Position numbers and translations under genes: made by a program
In this document: positions 52,370 to 61,193 of the stretch, piece after piece
Position numbering within the stretch: position 1 is the first letter of the stretch
Layout: the number at the start of each line of letters is the position of its first letter
The notes under the pieces: generated by a model
Seen by the model: the letters and a program-made list of their open reading frames with translations, nothing else
What the model was told of the DNA's origin: nothing
The model's database searches: none
Source of the DNA: Streptomyces sp. CG1
GTDB taxonomy: Bacteria > Actinomycetota > Actinomycetes > Streptomycetales > Streptomycetaceae
NCBI RefSeq assembly: GCF_041080625.1
Contig: NZ_CP163518.1
Span: forward strand, 992,001 to 1,056,000
DNA length: 64,000 nt
Direction of reading: 5' to 3'

Positions 52370-53200
52370 TCACGGGTGGTCCGCGGGCTCGTCCAGACCA
52401 ACGACGAGGACCGCCGCGTCGTCCTCGTGCCCGACGCTCTCGGCGCCCTTGATCACGGCGGCGGCCAGGGCATGGGCCTCAAGGCCGGCGACGGCGGCGA
52501 TGCCGGCGAGGCGTACCACCTGGTCGAGGCCGTCCTCGATGTTCAGCGAGGGGCCCTCGACCACGCCGTCGGTGACCAGGACGAAAACGCCGCCCGTGGT
52601 GAGCCGGTGTCTGGTCACCGGGTACTCCATGCCCTTGTCGATGCCGAGCGGTGGCCCTCCCTCGTCGTCGACGACGCCGGACTTGCCCTCGGCCGTGGCC
52701 CACACGAACGGGATGTGGCCGGCCCGGGCGCTCTCCAGCACGCCGGTGGCCGGGTCGAGGCGCATGAAGGTGCAGGTGGCGAAGAGTTCGCTGCCCAGCG
52801 AGAGCAGCAGGTCGTTGGTGCGGGCGAGCAGTTCGCCCGGCTCGCCGGTCACGGAGGCGAGAGCGCGCAGTCCGGCCCGCACCTGACCCATGAAGGCGGC
52901 GGCCTCGATGTTGTGTCCCTGTACGTCGCCGATGGACAGCCCGATCCGCCCGTCGGGCAGAGCGAACGCGTCGTACCAGTCGCCGCCCACGTTGAGTCCG
53001 AGGTTGGCCGGTGTGTAACGGACGGCGAGGTGCAGGCCGGGTGCGGTGGGCAGGTCCCGGGGCAGCATGCCGCGCTGCAGGGCGAGGGCCAGCTCGACCT
53101 GGGTGCGCTGCAGCTCCGCGCGCTCGCGCGCCTGGGCGGTGAGCGAACCGAGCCTGGCCAGCAGCTCGTCGCCTTCGTCCGTGGAGCGCTTGCGGGCCAT
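52370..53200 (-). CDS. PP2C/SpoIIE-type serine phosphatase
   Basis: A 276-residue protein: a coiled-coil lead (LLARLGSLTAQARERAELQR then TQVELALALQRGMLP), then a SpoIIE/RsbU phosphatase domain. The metal ligands lie in VGGDWYDAFALPD, SIGDVQGHNIEAAA (the usual GDVxGxG), LVTDGVVEG and GHEDDAAVLVVG. It should dephosphorylate STAS anti-anti-sigma factors. It has no sensor domain of its own; the MASE1 protein downstream may supply it. Confidence 0.92.
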   Translation of the reverse strand: MARKRSTDEGDELLARLGSLTAQARERAELQRTQVELALALQRGMLPRDLPTAPGLHLAVRYTPANLGLNVGGDWYDAFALPDGRIGLSIGDVQGHNIEAAAFMGQVRAGLRALASVTGEPGELLARTNDLLLSLGSELFATCTFMRLDPATGVLESARAGHIPFVWATAEGKSGVVDDEGGPPLGIDKGMEYPVTRHRLTTGGVFVLVTDGVVEGPSLNIEDGLDQVVRLAGIAAVAGLEAHALAAAVIKGAESVGHEDDAAVLVVGLDEPADHP

Positions 53201-53280
53201 CGATCACTTCCGACGGGGCGGTGGCCTGCGATGACCTGCCGCCGCCTGCATGTTCAGCAAACGCCTAGATTTTACCTACT

Positions 53281-53529
53281 TCACATGTTCCCGCCCCACC
53301 AGCGGGCGGCGGCACGGCTCCTTCGCGGTCCGGCACCGGCGACATGGATGCCCGGGAGCACCAGCAGCGCCTGCCGCCGCGGCCGCCGCCGTCGGCCGAG
53401 CAGCGCCATCAGCCGCGCTCCCGCGATCATGCCGACAGCGAAGGCGGACGTGAGCGTGCCCGCGGTGGGCACGGAGACCCCCAGGTTCCGGGCGAGCCGG
53501 GCCACCTCGGTGCTGCTCGGCGGCACCAT
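53281..53529 (-). pseudogene. Drug-exporter MFS fragment, N-terminal part, inverted
   Basis: The minus strand encodes VPPSSTEVARLARNLGVSVP then TAGTLTSAFAVGMIAGARLM and ALLGRRRRPRRQALL, matching the first two helices and loop of Cmx/CmrA-type chloramphenicol exporters. It stops soon after. The matching C-terminal part lies 160 bp away on the opposite strand. No complete gene exists. Confidence 0.65.
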
Positions 53530-53689
53530 GCTCGCGTGTGTGGTGGGCGTGCCCGCCGGTGCCGGGCGGGGCCGGCTGCTCGGCCGGCGTTCGGCGTTCT
53601 GAGCGGTGGCCATGCTGTGCGCGCCCACGCTGACCGCGGTCGCCGGGCCGGTGCCGGGCGGCCGGGCCGGACGGCGTCGGCGTACTCGC

Positions 53690-54127
53690 TGAGCTGCGGG
53701 TGCCGCCCCGGCGTCGGCTGCTGATGACGCCCGGTCTCGCCGCGCTCGTCAACGGCGCCACTTTCTCTACATTTACCTACCTCACGCCGCCGGCCACGGA
53801 GGTGACCGGGTTCGGCGTCGGCCCCTGGCGGTGGGCGGGGCCGCGCTGCTCACCGGCTGGCTGCTGCTCGCCCTGGCCGCCGGGAAGCACCGTGGCAACC
53901 GTCCTGCTGGTGCCGGTGCTCGGCGCCCCGGCGTTCGGGGTCGGCGCGGAGCTGATCACACGGGTGCGGCGCTGAACGTGGGCGCCGCCCTCGGTCCGGT
54001 GCTGGGCGGCGCCGCGATCGACGGCGGACTCGGCTCCCGCGCGCCGGTCTGAGGCAGCGCCCTGCTGGCGGGCTCCGCCGCCGTGGGCTTCGTACGACAG
54101 GTCAGGCGGCTGCGGCAGCCCGCGTGA
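53690..54127 (+). pseudogene. Drug-exporter MFS fragment, C-terminal part
   Basis: The plus strand carries LAALVNGATFSTFTYLTPPA, then after frame changes GAALLTGWLLLALA, VLLVPVLGAPAFGVGAELIT, and NVGAALGPVLGGAAIDGG followed by an in-frame TGA (54050) before GSALLAGSAAVGFVRQVRR. At least two frameshifts and a stop replace the second half of the exporter. Orientation opposite to the N-terminal fragment points to an inversion breakpoint between 53530 and 53690. The UGA lacks a GGTCT hairpin. Confidence 0.75.
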
Positions 54128-54142
54128 CGTGCCGGTGGTGGC

Positions 54143-55351
54143 TCACAGCGGGGAGCGGGCCACCACCGCCACATAGGCGCCGAACAGCAGGGATACGACG
54201 GTGAGGCCGGAGTAGACGATCACGACGTGGGCCGGCCGGACCCGCCAGGTACGGGTCAGTGCGCGGGCCATGGGGATGAGGAGCGGGAAGGCCGGCAGCA
54301 GGAACCGCGGCTTGGAGGAGAAGGAGCCGGAGCCGCCGACCACGAGCAGGATCAGGACACCCGCGAAGACCACGAGGGCCAGCGGGGCGCGTTCCAGACA
54401 GAGCAGGGCGAAGAGCAGCACTCCGGCCGCGACTATGACCAGGGCCGCCGGATAGACGACGCCTCCGCCGTGCAGCAGCAGGCCCTTCAGGAAGCGCGCC
54501 GAGCCGAGACCGAAGTCGAACTTGGAGTCCCAGGCGCTCTGCACCTTGAAGTAGCCGCCGAGCAGGTCACCCGTCTGTCCGCCCACCCAGAGGACATAGC
54601 CGAGCCAGCCCAGCGGGGCGATGACGGCACCGGCCCACAGGCTCACCGGTACCCGGCCGCGCTGCTGCCACGCCTCGTGGGCGGCGGCGAGGGAGACGGC
54701 CAGCGCGATCGCGAAGCCGCTCGGCCGGGACAGCCCCGCCAGCGCGGCCAGTGTCCCGGCCCACAGCCAGCGGCGCTTGAGCACGAAGTACAGGGACCAG
54801 ATGGCGAGCGCGGCGAACAGGGACTCGGTGTAGGCGATGGTCAGCTCCACCGCGTGCGGCAGGGCGGCCCACAGGGCGACCAGCGCGGTGGCGACGCCGC
54901 GTCCGTAGAGGTGATGGCCGATGGCGTACACACCGTAGGCCGCCACGCCCGCGGCGATCCAGGAGATGAGCAGTGCGGCCATGCCGGGGCTGAGCGGCAG
55001 GACCGTGCTCAGTGCCCTGATGAGTCCGGGATACAGGGGGAAGAACGCCCAGTCGCTCTGGACGGCACCCTCGGGGGTGATCCAGATGCGGTGACCGTAG
55101 CCCTGGGCTGCGATGTGCAGGTACCACCGGGAGTCCCAGGAGTGGGCGAAACTTTTGAGCAGCGGATGGCCCCGGACCGCGTTGGTGAGGATCACCACGA
55201 GGACCCCGGCGACACGTACGGCCGCGAACAGGGCGAGGGCCCGTAGCGCCCCCTCGGGGACACCGCGCCGGGCGATCCCTGGCAGGACCGGACGACGGAC
55301 GACGGCGGACGGGGCGGCCGACTCGGGCCGGGGAACGGAAGAGGTGCTCAC
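54143..55351 (-). CDS. PIG-V-type mannosyltransferase membrane protein
   Basis: A 402-residue integral membrane protein started at the GTG reading STSSVPRPESAAPSAVVRRP, 9 bp after AAGG; an ATG at 55387 is also in frame. It has about ten helices. The GT-C catalytic motif is the Asp pair in the first extracytoplasmic loop, FAHSWDSRWYLHIAAQGYGH, followed by SDWAFFPLYPGLIRALS. The family resembles the mannosyltransferase (PIG-V/DUF2079-like) proteins of actinobacteria that use polyprenyl-phosphate-mannose. The acceptor is unknown. It is divergent from gap. Confidence 0.85.
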   Translation of the reverse strand: MSTSSVPRPESAAPSAVVRRPVLPGIARRGVPEGALRALALFAAVRVAGVLVVILTNAVRGHPLLKSFAHSWDSRWYLHIAAQGYGHRIWITPEGAVQSDWAFFPLYPGLIRALSTVLPLSPGMAALLISWIAAGVAAYGVYAIGHHLYGRGVATALVALWAALPHAVELTIAYTESLFAALAIWSLYFVLKRRWLWAGTLAALAGLSRPSGFAIALAVSLAAAHEAWQQRGRVPVSLWAGAVIAPLGWLGYVLWVGGQTGDLLGGYFKVQSAWDSKFDFGLGSARFLKGLLLHGGGVVYPAALVIVAAGVLLFALLCLERAPLALVVFAGVLILLVVGGSGSFSSKPRFLLPAFPLLIPMARALTRTWRVRPAHVVIVYSGLTVVSLLFGAYVAVVARSPL

Positions 55352-55536
55352 TCTTTTGACCTTGGGCACGCCAGGTAAGACGTGCAATTCGCGACCCGGG
55401 TTTCTTACATACTTCCACCCCGATTCAGGAATCAGTCAAGGAATGGGTGCAAATCCCTTACCCCCCGCACCCACGGAAGGAGCAGCTGAGAGGTGTGGTT
55501 ACCATATGAGCGCTCCCTAGCTCGAAAGATGGATCA

Positions 55537-56988
55537 GTGACTGTCAACGACGACTCGTTCACCAACTGGAAGATCCGCGAGGAGATCGCGGAGTCGATGA
55601 TCCCGCTCATCGGGAAGCTGCACCGCGAGCGGGACGTGACCGTCCTGCTGCACAGCCGCTCCTTGGTGAACAAGTCGGTGGTCAGCATCCTCAAGACGCA
55701 CCGCTTCGCCCGGCAGATCGCCGGCGCGGAGCTGTCGGTCACCGAGACGATGCCGTTCCTGCAGGCCCTGACCGCCCTCGACCTCGGGCCCTCGCAGATC
55801 GACCTGGGCATGCTCGCCACCACCTACCAGGCCGACGACCGCGGTCTGAGTGTGGCGGAGTTCACAGCCGAGGCCGTCGCCGGCGCCACCGGTGCCAACA
55901 AGATCGAGCGCCGTGAGCCGCGCGATGTCGTCCTGTACGGCTTCGGCCGCATCGGCCGGCTCGTCGCCCGTCTGCTGATCGAGAAGGCCGGTTCCGGCAA
56001 CGGCCTCATGCTGCGGGCCATCGTGGTGCGCGGCGGCGGCCGGGCCGCCGAGGATCTCGTGAAGCGTGCCTCGCTGCTGCGCCGCGACTCCATCCACGGC
56101 CAGTTCCAGGGCACGATCACCGTCGACGAGGCCAGCAGCACGATCGTCGCCAACGGCAACGCCATCAAGGTGATCTACGCCGACGACCCGTCGTCCCTGG
56201 ACTACACCGAGTACGGCATCCGGGACGCCATCCTCATCGACAACACCGGCAAGTGGCGCGACCGCGAGGGCCTGTCCCAGCACCTGCGCCCCGGCATCGA
56301 GAAGGTCGTCCTGACCGCGCCGGGCAAGGGCGACGTCCCGAACATCGTGCACGGCGTCAACCACGACACCGTCAAGCCGGACGAGCAGATCCTGTCCTGC
56401 GCCTCCTGCACCACCAACGCGATCGTCCCGCCGCTGAAGGCGATGGACGACGAGTACGGCGTGCTGCGCGGCCACGTGGAGACCGTCCACTCGTTCACCA
56501 ACGACCAGAACCTGCTGGACAACTACCACAAGTCCGAGCGCCGCGGCCGCTCCGCGCCGCTCAACATGGTGATCACCGAGACGGGTGCCGCCTCCGCGGT
56601 CGCCAAGGCGCTGCCGGACCTGAAAGCGAAGATCAGCGGCAGCTCGATCCGCGTGCCCGTGCCGGACGTGTCGATCGCGATCCTCAATCTGCAGCTGGCC
56701 CGCGAGACCACCCGAGAGGACGTCCACGACTACCTCCGCGAGGTCTCGCTGACCTCGCCGCTCAAGCGCCAGATCGACTTCACCACGGCGCCCGACGCGG
56801 TCTCCAGCGACTTCATCGGCTCGCGTCACGCCTCGATCGTGGACGCCGGCGCCCTCAAGGTCGACGGCGACAACGCGATCCTCTACCTCTGGTACGACAA
56901 CGAGTTCGGCTACTCCTGCCAGGTCGTCCGGGTCGTCCAGCATGTGTCGGGCGTCGAGTACCCGACGTACCCGGCCACGGCGGTCTGA
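55537..56988 (+). CDS. gap: Glyceraldehyde-3-phosphate dehydrogenase homologue, N-terminally extended
   Basis: A 483-residue protein from GTG 55537. The first 128 residues, without a GAPDH equivalent, include a helical stretch (EEIAESMIPLIGKLHRERDV). From residue 135 comes the Rossmann motif GFGRIGR. The catalytic Cys is in SCASCTTNAIVPPLKAM, with the His in HSFTNDQ, so the active site is complete. The substrate loop LPDLKAKISGSSIRVPVPD and the C-terminal WYDNEFGYSCQVVRVV are standard. It belongs to the long GAPDH branch of Streptomyces; whether it is glycolytic, or NADP-dependent and specialised, is open. A strong hairpin follows. Confidence 0.9.
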   Translation: MTVNDDSFTNWKIREEIAESMIPLIGKLHRERDVTVLLHSRSLVNKSVVSILKTHRFARQIAGAELSVTETMPFLQALTALDLGPSQIDLGMLATTYQADDRGLSVAEFTAEAVAGATGANKIERREPRDVVLYGFGRIGRLVARLLIEKAGSGNGLMLRAIVVRGGGRAAEDLVKRASLLRRDSIHGQFQGTITVDEASSTIVANGNAIKVIYADDPSSLDYTEYGIRDAILIDNTGKWRDREGLSQHLRPGIEKVVLTAPGKGDVPNIVHGVNHDTVKPDEQILSCASCTTNAIVPPLKAMDDEYGVLRGHVETVHSFTNDQNLLDNYHKSERRGRSAPLNMVITETGAASAVAKALPDLKAKISGSSIRVPVPDVSIAILNLQLARETTREDVHDYLREVSLTSPLKRQIDFTTAPDAVSSDFIGSRHASIVDAGALKVDGDNAILYLWYDNEFGYSCQVVRVVQHVSGVEYPTYPATAV

Positions 56989-57008
56989 CGCCCGTCGCCG
57001 CACGGCCG

Positions 57009-57041
57009 CGGCCGCCGACCGGGATCACCGGTCGGCGGCCG
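57009..57041. terminator. Strong hairpin after gap
   Basis: GGCCGCCGACCGG (57010-57022) and CCGGTCGGCGGCC (57028-57040) pair perfectly around GATCA, and C57009/G57041 extends the stem to 14 bp. It separates gap from the convergent collagenase and can act on both. Confidence 0.88.
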
Positions 57042-57061
57042 TCGTGCTGCGGCGCGTGTGC

Positions 57062-59029
57062 TCAGGCCCTGGCGGACTTGGCGCAGGCGCCCGCGGCGCA
57101 CGCCGTGAGCCACTGGTCGAAGCCGGCGTCGTAGCGGGTGCCGATGCCGTCGTGGTAGACGGCGTATCCGCCGGCGTAGTCACCGGCACGGAAGCGGGCG
57201 AGCATGTTCTGGATGTCGTCGGGGTGGTTCTCGGCCATGTAGCGCACGGCGAGGTAGCCCCACGGGTAGACCCGGGTCGTGTCGCTGTTGGCGTAGGTGT
57301 TCTCGAAGAGGGTGCTCAGCTTGTACGTGTGCTTGGCCGCCTCCTGGATCGCCTGGTCGTCGGCGATGCCCCGGTAGCTGTAGGAGACGTACTCGGCGAG
57401 GCCCTCGATCCACCACACGTCCGGCACCGAGGTCTGCGTGGCGAAGTCGCCCTTCATGTCGTCACGGCCGTCGAGGAAGTGCGTGTACTCGTGGTTGAGG
57501 TTCCAGATCCGGGCCGTGAATCCGTCGTCGGAGTCCTTCTGGTACATGATCGACGTGGTCTGGTTGTTCGGGTCGGACGGGTTGCCGTCGAGCGTGATGC
57601 CGCCGTTGTCGGTGCTGACGCCCCAGATCGCGCCGGCGTAGGTCTGGTAGTCGGCGCGGCTGGCGAAGACCACGAGCTGGATGGCGGATTCGTACTGGCC
57701 GGGTATGGCGCCGTCGGCCTTCACGAGCCCGCGGAAGTAGGCGTCCTGGTTCAGCACGCTGGCGCAGACCGCGTCGAGGTCCGCGTCCGTGAGGGACTGC
57801 GCGCGGATGGTGTGATCCGCGTCGCAGGAGTGGGTGATCGGCAGGGCGGCGGCAGTGAGCTTGGCGGGCAGGTCGCAGACGTCGTAGTACGCGCAGCCGC
57901 TGCCGTCGTAGGCGTTCGCCTGCGTGGCGACCGCGACCCAGAGCGCCGCCGTCGGGCCGGTGATCGCGGACTGGTCCAGCAGGTCCTTGGCGAGCGGCCG
58001 TACGGTCGCCTGGAGTTCCGGGTGCTCGACATAACGGGCCAGGTTCATCCCGGCGTTGGAGTCCAGGAAGGCATTGTCGGTGCCGAGCAGGTCCGTGTGA
58101 TCCAGCGCGAATTCGTGCAGGGTGTCGGTGATCGACGGATCCGCGACGACCGCGGCGACGTAGTCGGGGTTCCAATTGCCGCGCCACAGCGGGGTGTAGA
58201 CGTCGTTGACCGCCCTGACCATGCTGTCCACGGAGTCGTACGGGCTGTCATAGGCGCTCAACAGCCGCTCGTAGACGGGGAGATAGCGGCCCTGCAGATC
58301 GGCGCTGTCGGTGAGGATGACGGTCTCGCCGAGGATGTCGCCGTTCACCGCCGTCACATCGTTCGAGTGGGACCGGGCGAAGAAGGCGTCCAGGCCTGCC
58401 GTGACGGCCTTGGTGAGGCGGGTGGTGTAGGTGCCCACGTCGCCGGGGTGGTTGAACTGCACGTAGTAGCCGGCCCGCAGGAAGAGGACCAGCTGCTCCA
58501 GGCCGCCGGAGTTGTCGCCGCGGTACTGCCCGGCCGTGCTCGTGAACGCGGCCGCCACGGTGAGCATCTGGGACTGCTGGAAGACGTCGTGCGCGTCCTT
58601 TCCTGTGACGGAGAAGAGGGTGTTGACGCAGTCCGTCGTCGATGCCTTCACGAAGGCCACGAGGGCGGCTCCGCTGCGGCTGCCGAAGTCGGCCGGAGTG
58701 CAGGAGGCCGTCTTTGCGGCCCGACGGGCCGGGTGGGCCGGGTGGGCCGACAGCGGCTGCCGGGGCGGGATCTGGGCCGGGTCGAGCCGCCGGGCCCGGT
58801 TCGCGGGACGCTCGGTGACGGCGGTGGTCGCACCGGTCGGCGACGGCGCCGACACATGCTCGCGGGGTGACGGGGCGGCGCGGGTGTGCGGCTGCGGTGC
58901 CGCCAGCGCGGGCGAGGACAGCAGCCCGGCCAGGGTGACGCAGACGGCCGCGGCCCCGGCCACGCGTCCGGCCGTACGAGGGTGCGTGCGGCCGGGTGTG
59001 CGTCTGGGCAGCGCGAAGCGATAGCGCAT
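57062..59029 (-). CDS. Secreted M9-type collagenase
   Basis: A 655-residue precursor behind GGAGGAATCC. Signal: TAGRVAGAAAVCVTLAGLLS to PALAAP. A Pro/Arg/Ala lead of about 80 residues follows. The M9 N-terminal activator-like region begins TPADFGSRSGAALVAFVKAS. The catalytic site is LNHEYTHFLDG, with His513, Glu514 and His517, followed by VWWIEGLAEYVSY with the third Glu ligand near 542. It ends at GACAKSARA without PKD or PPC collagen-binding domains, so it is a minimal form. It degrades collagen or gelatin outside the cell; this is based on family membership. Confidence 0.9.
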   Translation of the reverse strand: MRYRFALPRRTPGRTHPRTAGRVAGAAAVCVTLAGLLSSPALAAPQPHTRAAPSPREHVSAPSPTGATTAVTERPANRARRLDPAQIPPRQPLSAHPAHPARRAAKTASCTPADFGSRSGAALVAFVKASTTDCVNTLFSVTGKDAHDVFQQSQMLTVAAAFTSTAGQYRGDNSGGLEQLVLFLRAGYYVQFNHPGDVGTYTTRLTKAVTAGLDAFFARSHSNDVTAVNGDILGETVILTDSADLQGRYLPVYERLLSAYDSPYDSVDSMVRAVNDVYTPLWRGNWNPDYVAAVVADPSITDTLHEFALDHTDLLGTDNAFLDSNAGMNLARYVEHPELQATVRPLAKDLLDQSAITGPTAALWVAVATQANAYDGSGCAYYDVCDLPAKLTAAALPITHSCDADHTIRAQSLTDADLDAVCASVLNQDAYFRGLVKADGAIPGQYESAIQLVVFASRADYQTYAGAIWGVSTDNGGITLDGNPSDPNNQTTSIMYQKDSDDGFTARIWNLNHEYTHFLDGRDDMKGDFATQTSVPDVWWIEGLAEYVSYSYRGIADDQAIQEAAKHTYKLSTLFENTYANSDTTRVYPWGYLAVRYMAENHPDDIQNMLARFRAGDYAGGYAVYHDGIGTRYDAGFDQWLTACAAGACAKSARA

Positions 59030-59219
59030 CGGGATTCCTCCACGAAGGGGATGCGCCTCGGTGGGGTGCTGAGGCGTGTGAGGCACTGTCTCAGCGGGTC
59101 ACCCACCCCAACAATGGCGTGTGACATAGCACATGGCATTGACCGCTCATAACATCGCGAGGGGTTTTTGACGCACCGTCACGGCCGTAGCGCTTGCCGT
59201 CGCGGGCGGCGCGATGCGC

Positions 59220-60173
59220 CTACGCCCCGGTACCGCTCCAGGTGTGTGAGGCCCAGGCCCGCAGGTGGGGGGCCTGGGCGACGAGGTCGCGGTAGGCGGC
59301 CATGGCGGACTGGGACAGGGCCTCCTCGACCTCCTCGGTGACGGTGTCCGGCCGCCAGGCCAGCACATAGCGGCACCACAGCGGGGAGCCGACCAGCGGC
59401 TTGACCACGACGTGCGGGATCGGCCGCAGCGTCGGCTGGACGAGGGACACACCGAGGCCATCGGCGATCATGCTCTGCAGCTGGGCCTGGTCACCGAGGA
59501 ACTCATGGACGGTGACCGGGGTGAACCCGGCCGCCGCACAGGCGTCGTAGAACACGCCGGGCCAGCCGGCTCCGTCGTCCGGGGTCACGAACCACGCGTC
59601 CTCGGCCAGGTCGGCGAGCTGGACCTGGGCGCACTGCCGCAGCCGGTGCCGGGAGGGCAGGGCGACGAATGTCGGCTCCGTGACGATTCCGCGGTGCTTC
59701 ACCGCGTCCGAGTGGCGCAGTTCCATGCCCGGATAGTCGGCGGCGATGGCCGCGTCCACCGTGCCCTCCTCCAGCAGTTCCACGATCCGCGAGGAGGAGT
59801 AGACGCTGGTGACCGCGACGGACAGGTCCGGCAGCCGGGTGCGGACCCGGGAGACCGTGCCGGACAGCATGGGCGAGTTGGTCGCCGCCACGCGCAGGGT
59901 ACGGCGGGCTCGCGCGGCGGCCGGGCGATGGCCGATGGCGTCGGCGCGGGTCAGCACGTCGCGGGCCTGGGCGACGACCTCGGCGCCATAGCGGGTCGGC
60001 CGTACTCCGCTTGTGCCGCGCTCGAAGAGCGGCTCGCCCAAGTGACGTTCGATGCGCCGCAGTTGGGTACTCACGGCGGGCTGCGAGTAGCCGAGCTGTG
60101 CCGCGGCGCGACCCACGCTGCCGGCGTCGGCGATCGCACACAGCACCCGCAGGTGCCGCAGCTCCAGCTCCAT
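59220..60173 (-). CDS. LysR family transcriptional regulator
   Basis: A 317-residue regulator starting MELELRHLRVLCAIADAGSV. The helix-turn-helix reads GRAAAQLGYSQPAVSTQLRR then IERHLGEPLFERGTSGVRPT. The effector-binding domain runs from LRVAATNSPMLSG to the end. It ends with HLRAWASHTWSGTGA. No divergent target gene is adjacent on the other strand; its neighbour upstream is a decayed reductase, which might have been its target. The inducer is unknown. Confidence 0.92.
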   Translation of the reverse strand: MELELRHLRVLCAIADAGSVGRAAAQLGYSQPAVSTQLRRIERHLGEPLFERGTSGVRPTRYGAEVVAQARDVLTRADAIGHRPAAARARRTLRVAATNSPMLSGTVSRVRTRLPDLSVAVTSVYSSSRIVELLEEGTVDAAIAADYPGMELRHSDAVKHRGIVTEPTFVALPSRHRLRQCAQVQLADLAEDAWFVTPDDGAGWPGVFYDACAAAGFTPVTVHEFLGDQAQLQSMIADGLGVSLVQPTLRPIPHVVVKPLVGSPLWCRYVLAWRPDTVTEEVEEALSQSAMAAYRDLVAQAPHLRAWASHTWSGTGA

Positions 60174-60398
60174 CGCGCCACTCCTCGTTTCGGTCCACGG
60201 CCGGTCCCGGGAGATCCATTCGCCTCGCCGGGAAAACCGGTGCTCACAGGCACCGCCGGCCGTGGTCGCGGCCGGCGGACCGAAGCGTCGCATCGCGCCG
60301 CGCCCGGCACAAGTCGCAGGTCCGCCGACCACGGGAGCCTTGTCGCCACGCGAGCCGGTCCCTTTCGTGGCGCGACGCCCGGCATGTCCTGCGCCGCA

Positions 60399-60629
60399 TC
60401 AGCTCCGTGCCCGTACGGGTGCCGTGCCCCCGCCCACCTGCCCCGCCGGGCCGGCCGGGCCGTCGGCCCACCGCCTGCCCAGCACCTCCGCCACCCGGAT
60501 GAAGCCGTCCGTGCCGTGGCCACAGACCGTGGTCCGCAGCCCTGCCTTGAGGAACGCGCCGGCCAGCGAGCGGCCCATGGGGCCGAGACCGAGCACCGTG
60601 ACGGCAGGAAGATGCGAGGACGTGGACAT
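60399..60629 (-). pseudogene. Imine reductase/6PGDH-like remnant with internal deletion
   Basis: The frame begins MSTSSHLPAVTVLGLGPMGR then SLAGAFLKAGLRTTV, the NAD(P)-binding start of an imine reductase-type 6-phosphogluconate dehydrogenase relative. It then passes straight to CGHGTDGFIRVAEVLGRRW, which matches the family's C-terminal end. The 200-plus residues between, with the substrate domain, are gone. The 76-codon product cannot fold as an enzyme. It lies upstream of the LysR gene. Confidence 0.65.
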
Positions 60630-60696
60630 GTTTCAACTCCCATACGGGCAAGAAAACGTGGCCTTACGGCCTGACGGGGAACAGAAGAGGACACCG

Positions 60697-61158
60697 ATGA
60701 CACGCAGCCGCGCCCAGGATCCGAACGTCTGCGGAGTGACCGCCGCGATCGCCGTGCTGCAGGCCATGGTGCTCACCGAAGGGGACGCGCTGGTGCTGAC
60801 CCCGACGTATCACGTCTTCGAGACGAACAAGGGCCACCAGGACGCCACTTCGCTCCCCGTCCACCTGCGCACGGACGAGGCGCGGCGCCGGGTCGGGGAC
60901 ACCGGGTTGGAGACGGTGTCCGTGTCCGCCGGCGTCAAGGACGGGTCGGTCCTCGTGTCGCTCAGCAACCTGGATGCCGAGGTGCCCGCCGAGGTGACCC
61001 TGAACCTGCGCGGCGGCCGGGTCGGTGGGGCACAGGCCCGTGTCCTCACGGCGGATCGGCTCCAGGCGCACAACACCCCGCAGACGCCACGGGCGGTGGC
61101 CCCGCGCTCTTTCGACGGCGTACGGGTCACGGACCGGGGGCTGGGGCTGACCTCGTGA
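60697..61158 (+). pseudogene. GH51 alpha-L-arabinofuranosidase C-terminal fragment
   Basis: The 153-codon frame matches only the last third of a GH51 enzyme: VLQAMVLTEGDALVLTPTYH, then VFETNKGHQDATSLPVHL, VLVSLSNLDAEVPAEVTLNL and RVLTADRLQAHNTP. The catalytic (beta/alpha)8 barrel with its two Glu residues is missing, and the end lacks the usual LPP-x-S tail. It lies 35 bp upstream of the intact GH27 gene, so the pair was probably a hemicellulose-degrading operon. Confidence 0.8.
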
Positions 61159-61193
61159 CCGTCCAGGCACCCCTGACCGTGGTGGGCTGAGCG

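Noticed and set aside
54050..54052. TGA in the exporter fragment as selenocysteine
   Set aside because: No SECIS-like GGTCT hairpin follows, the protein family has no Sec, and frameshifts surround it.
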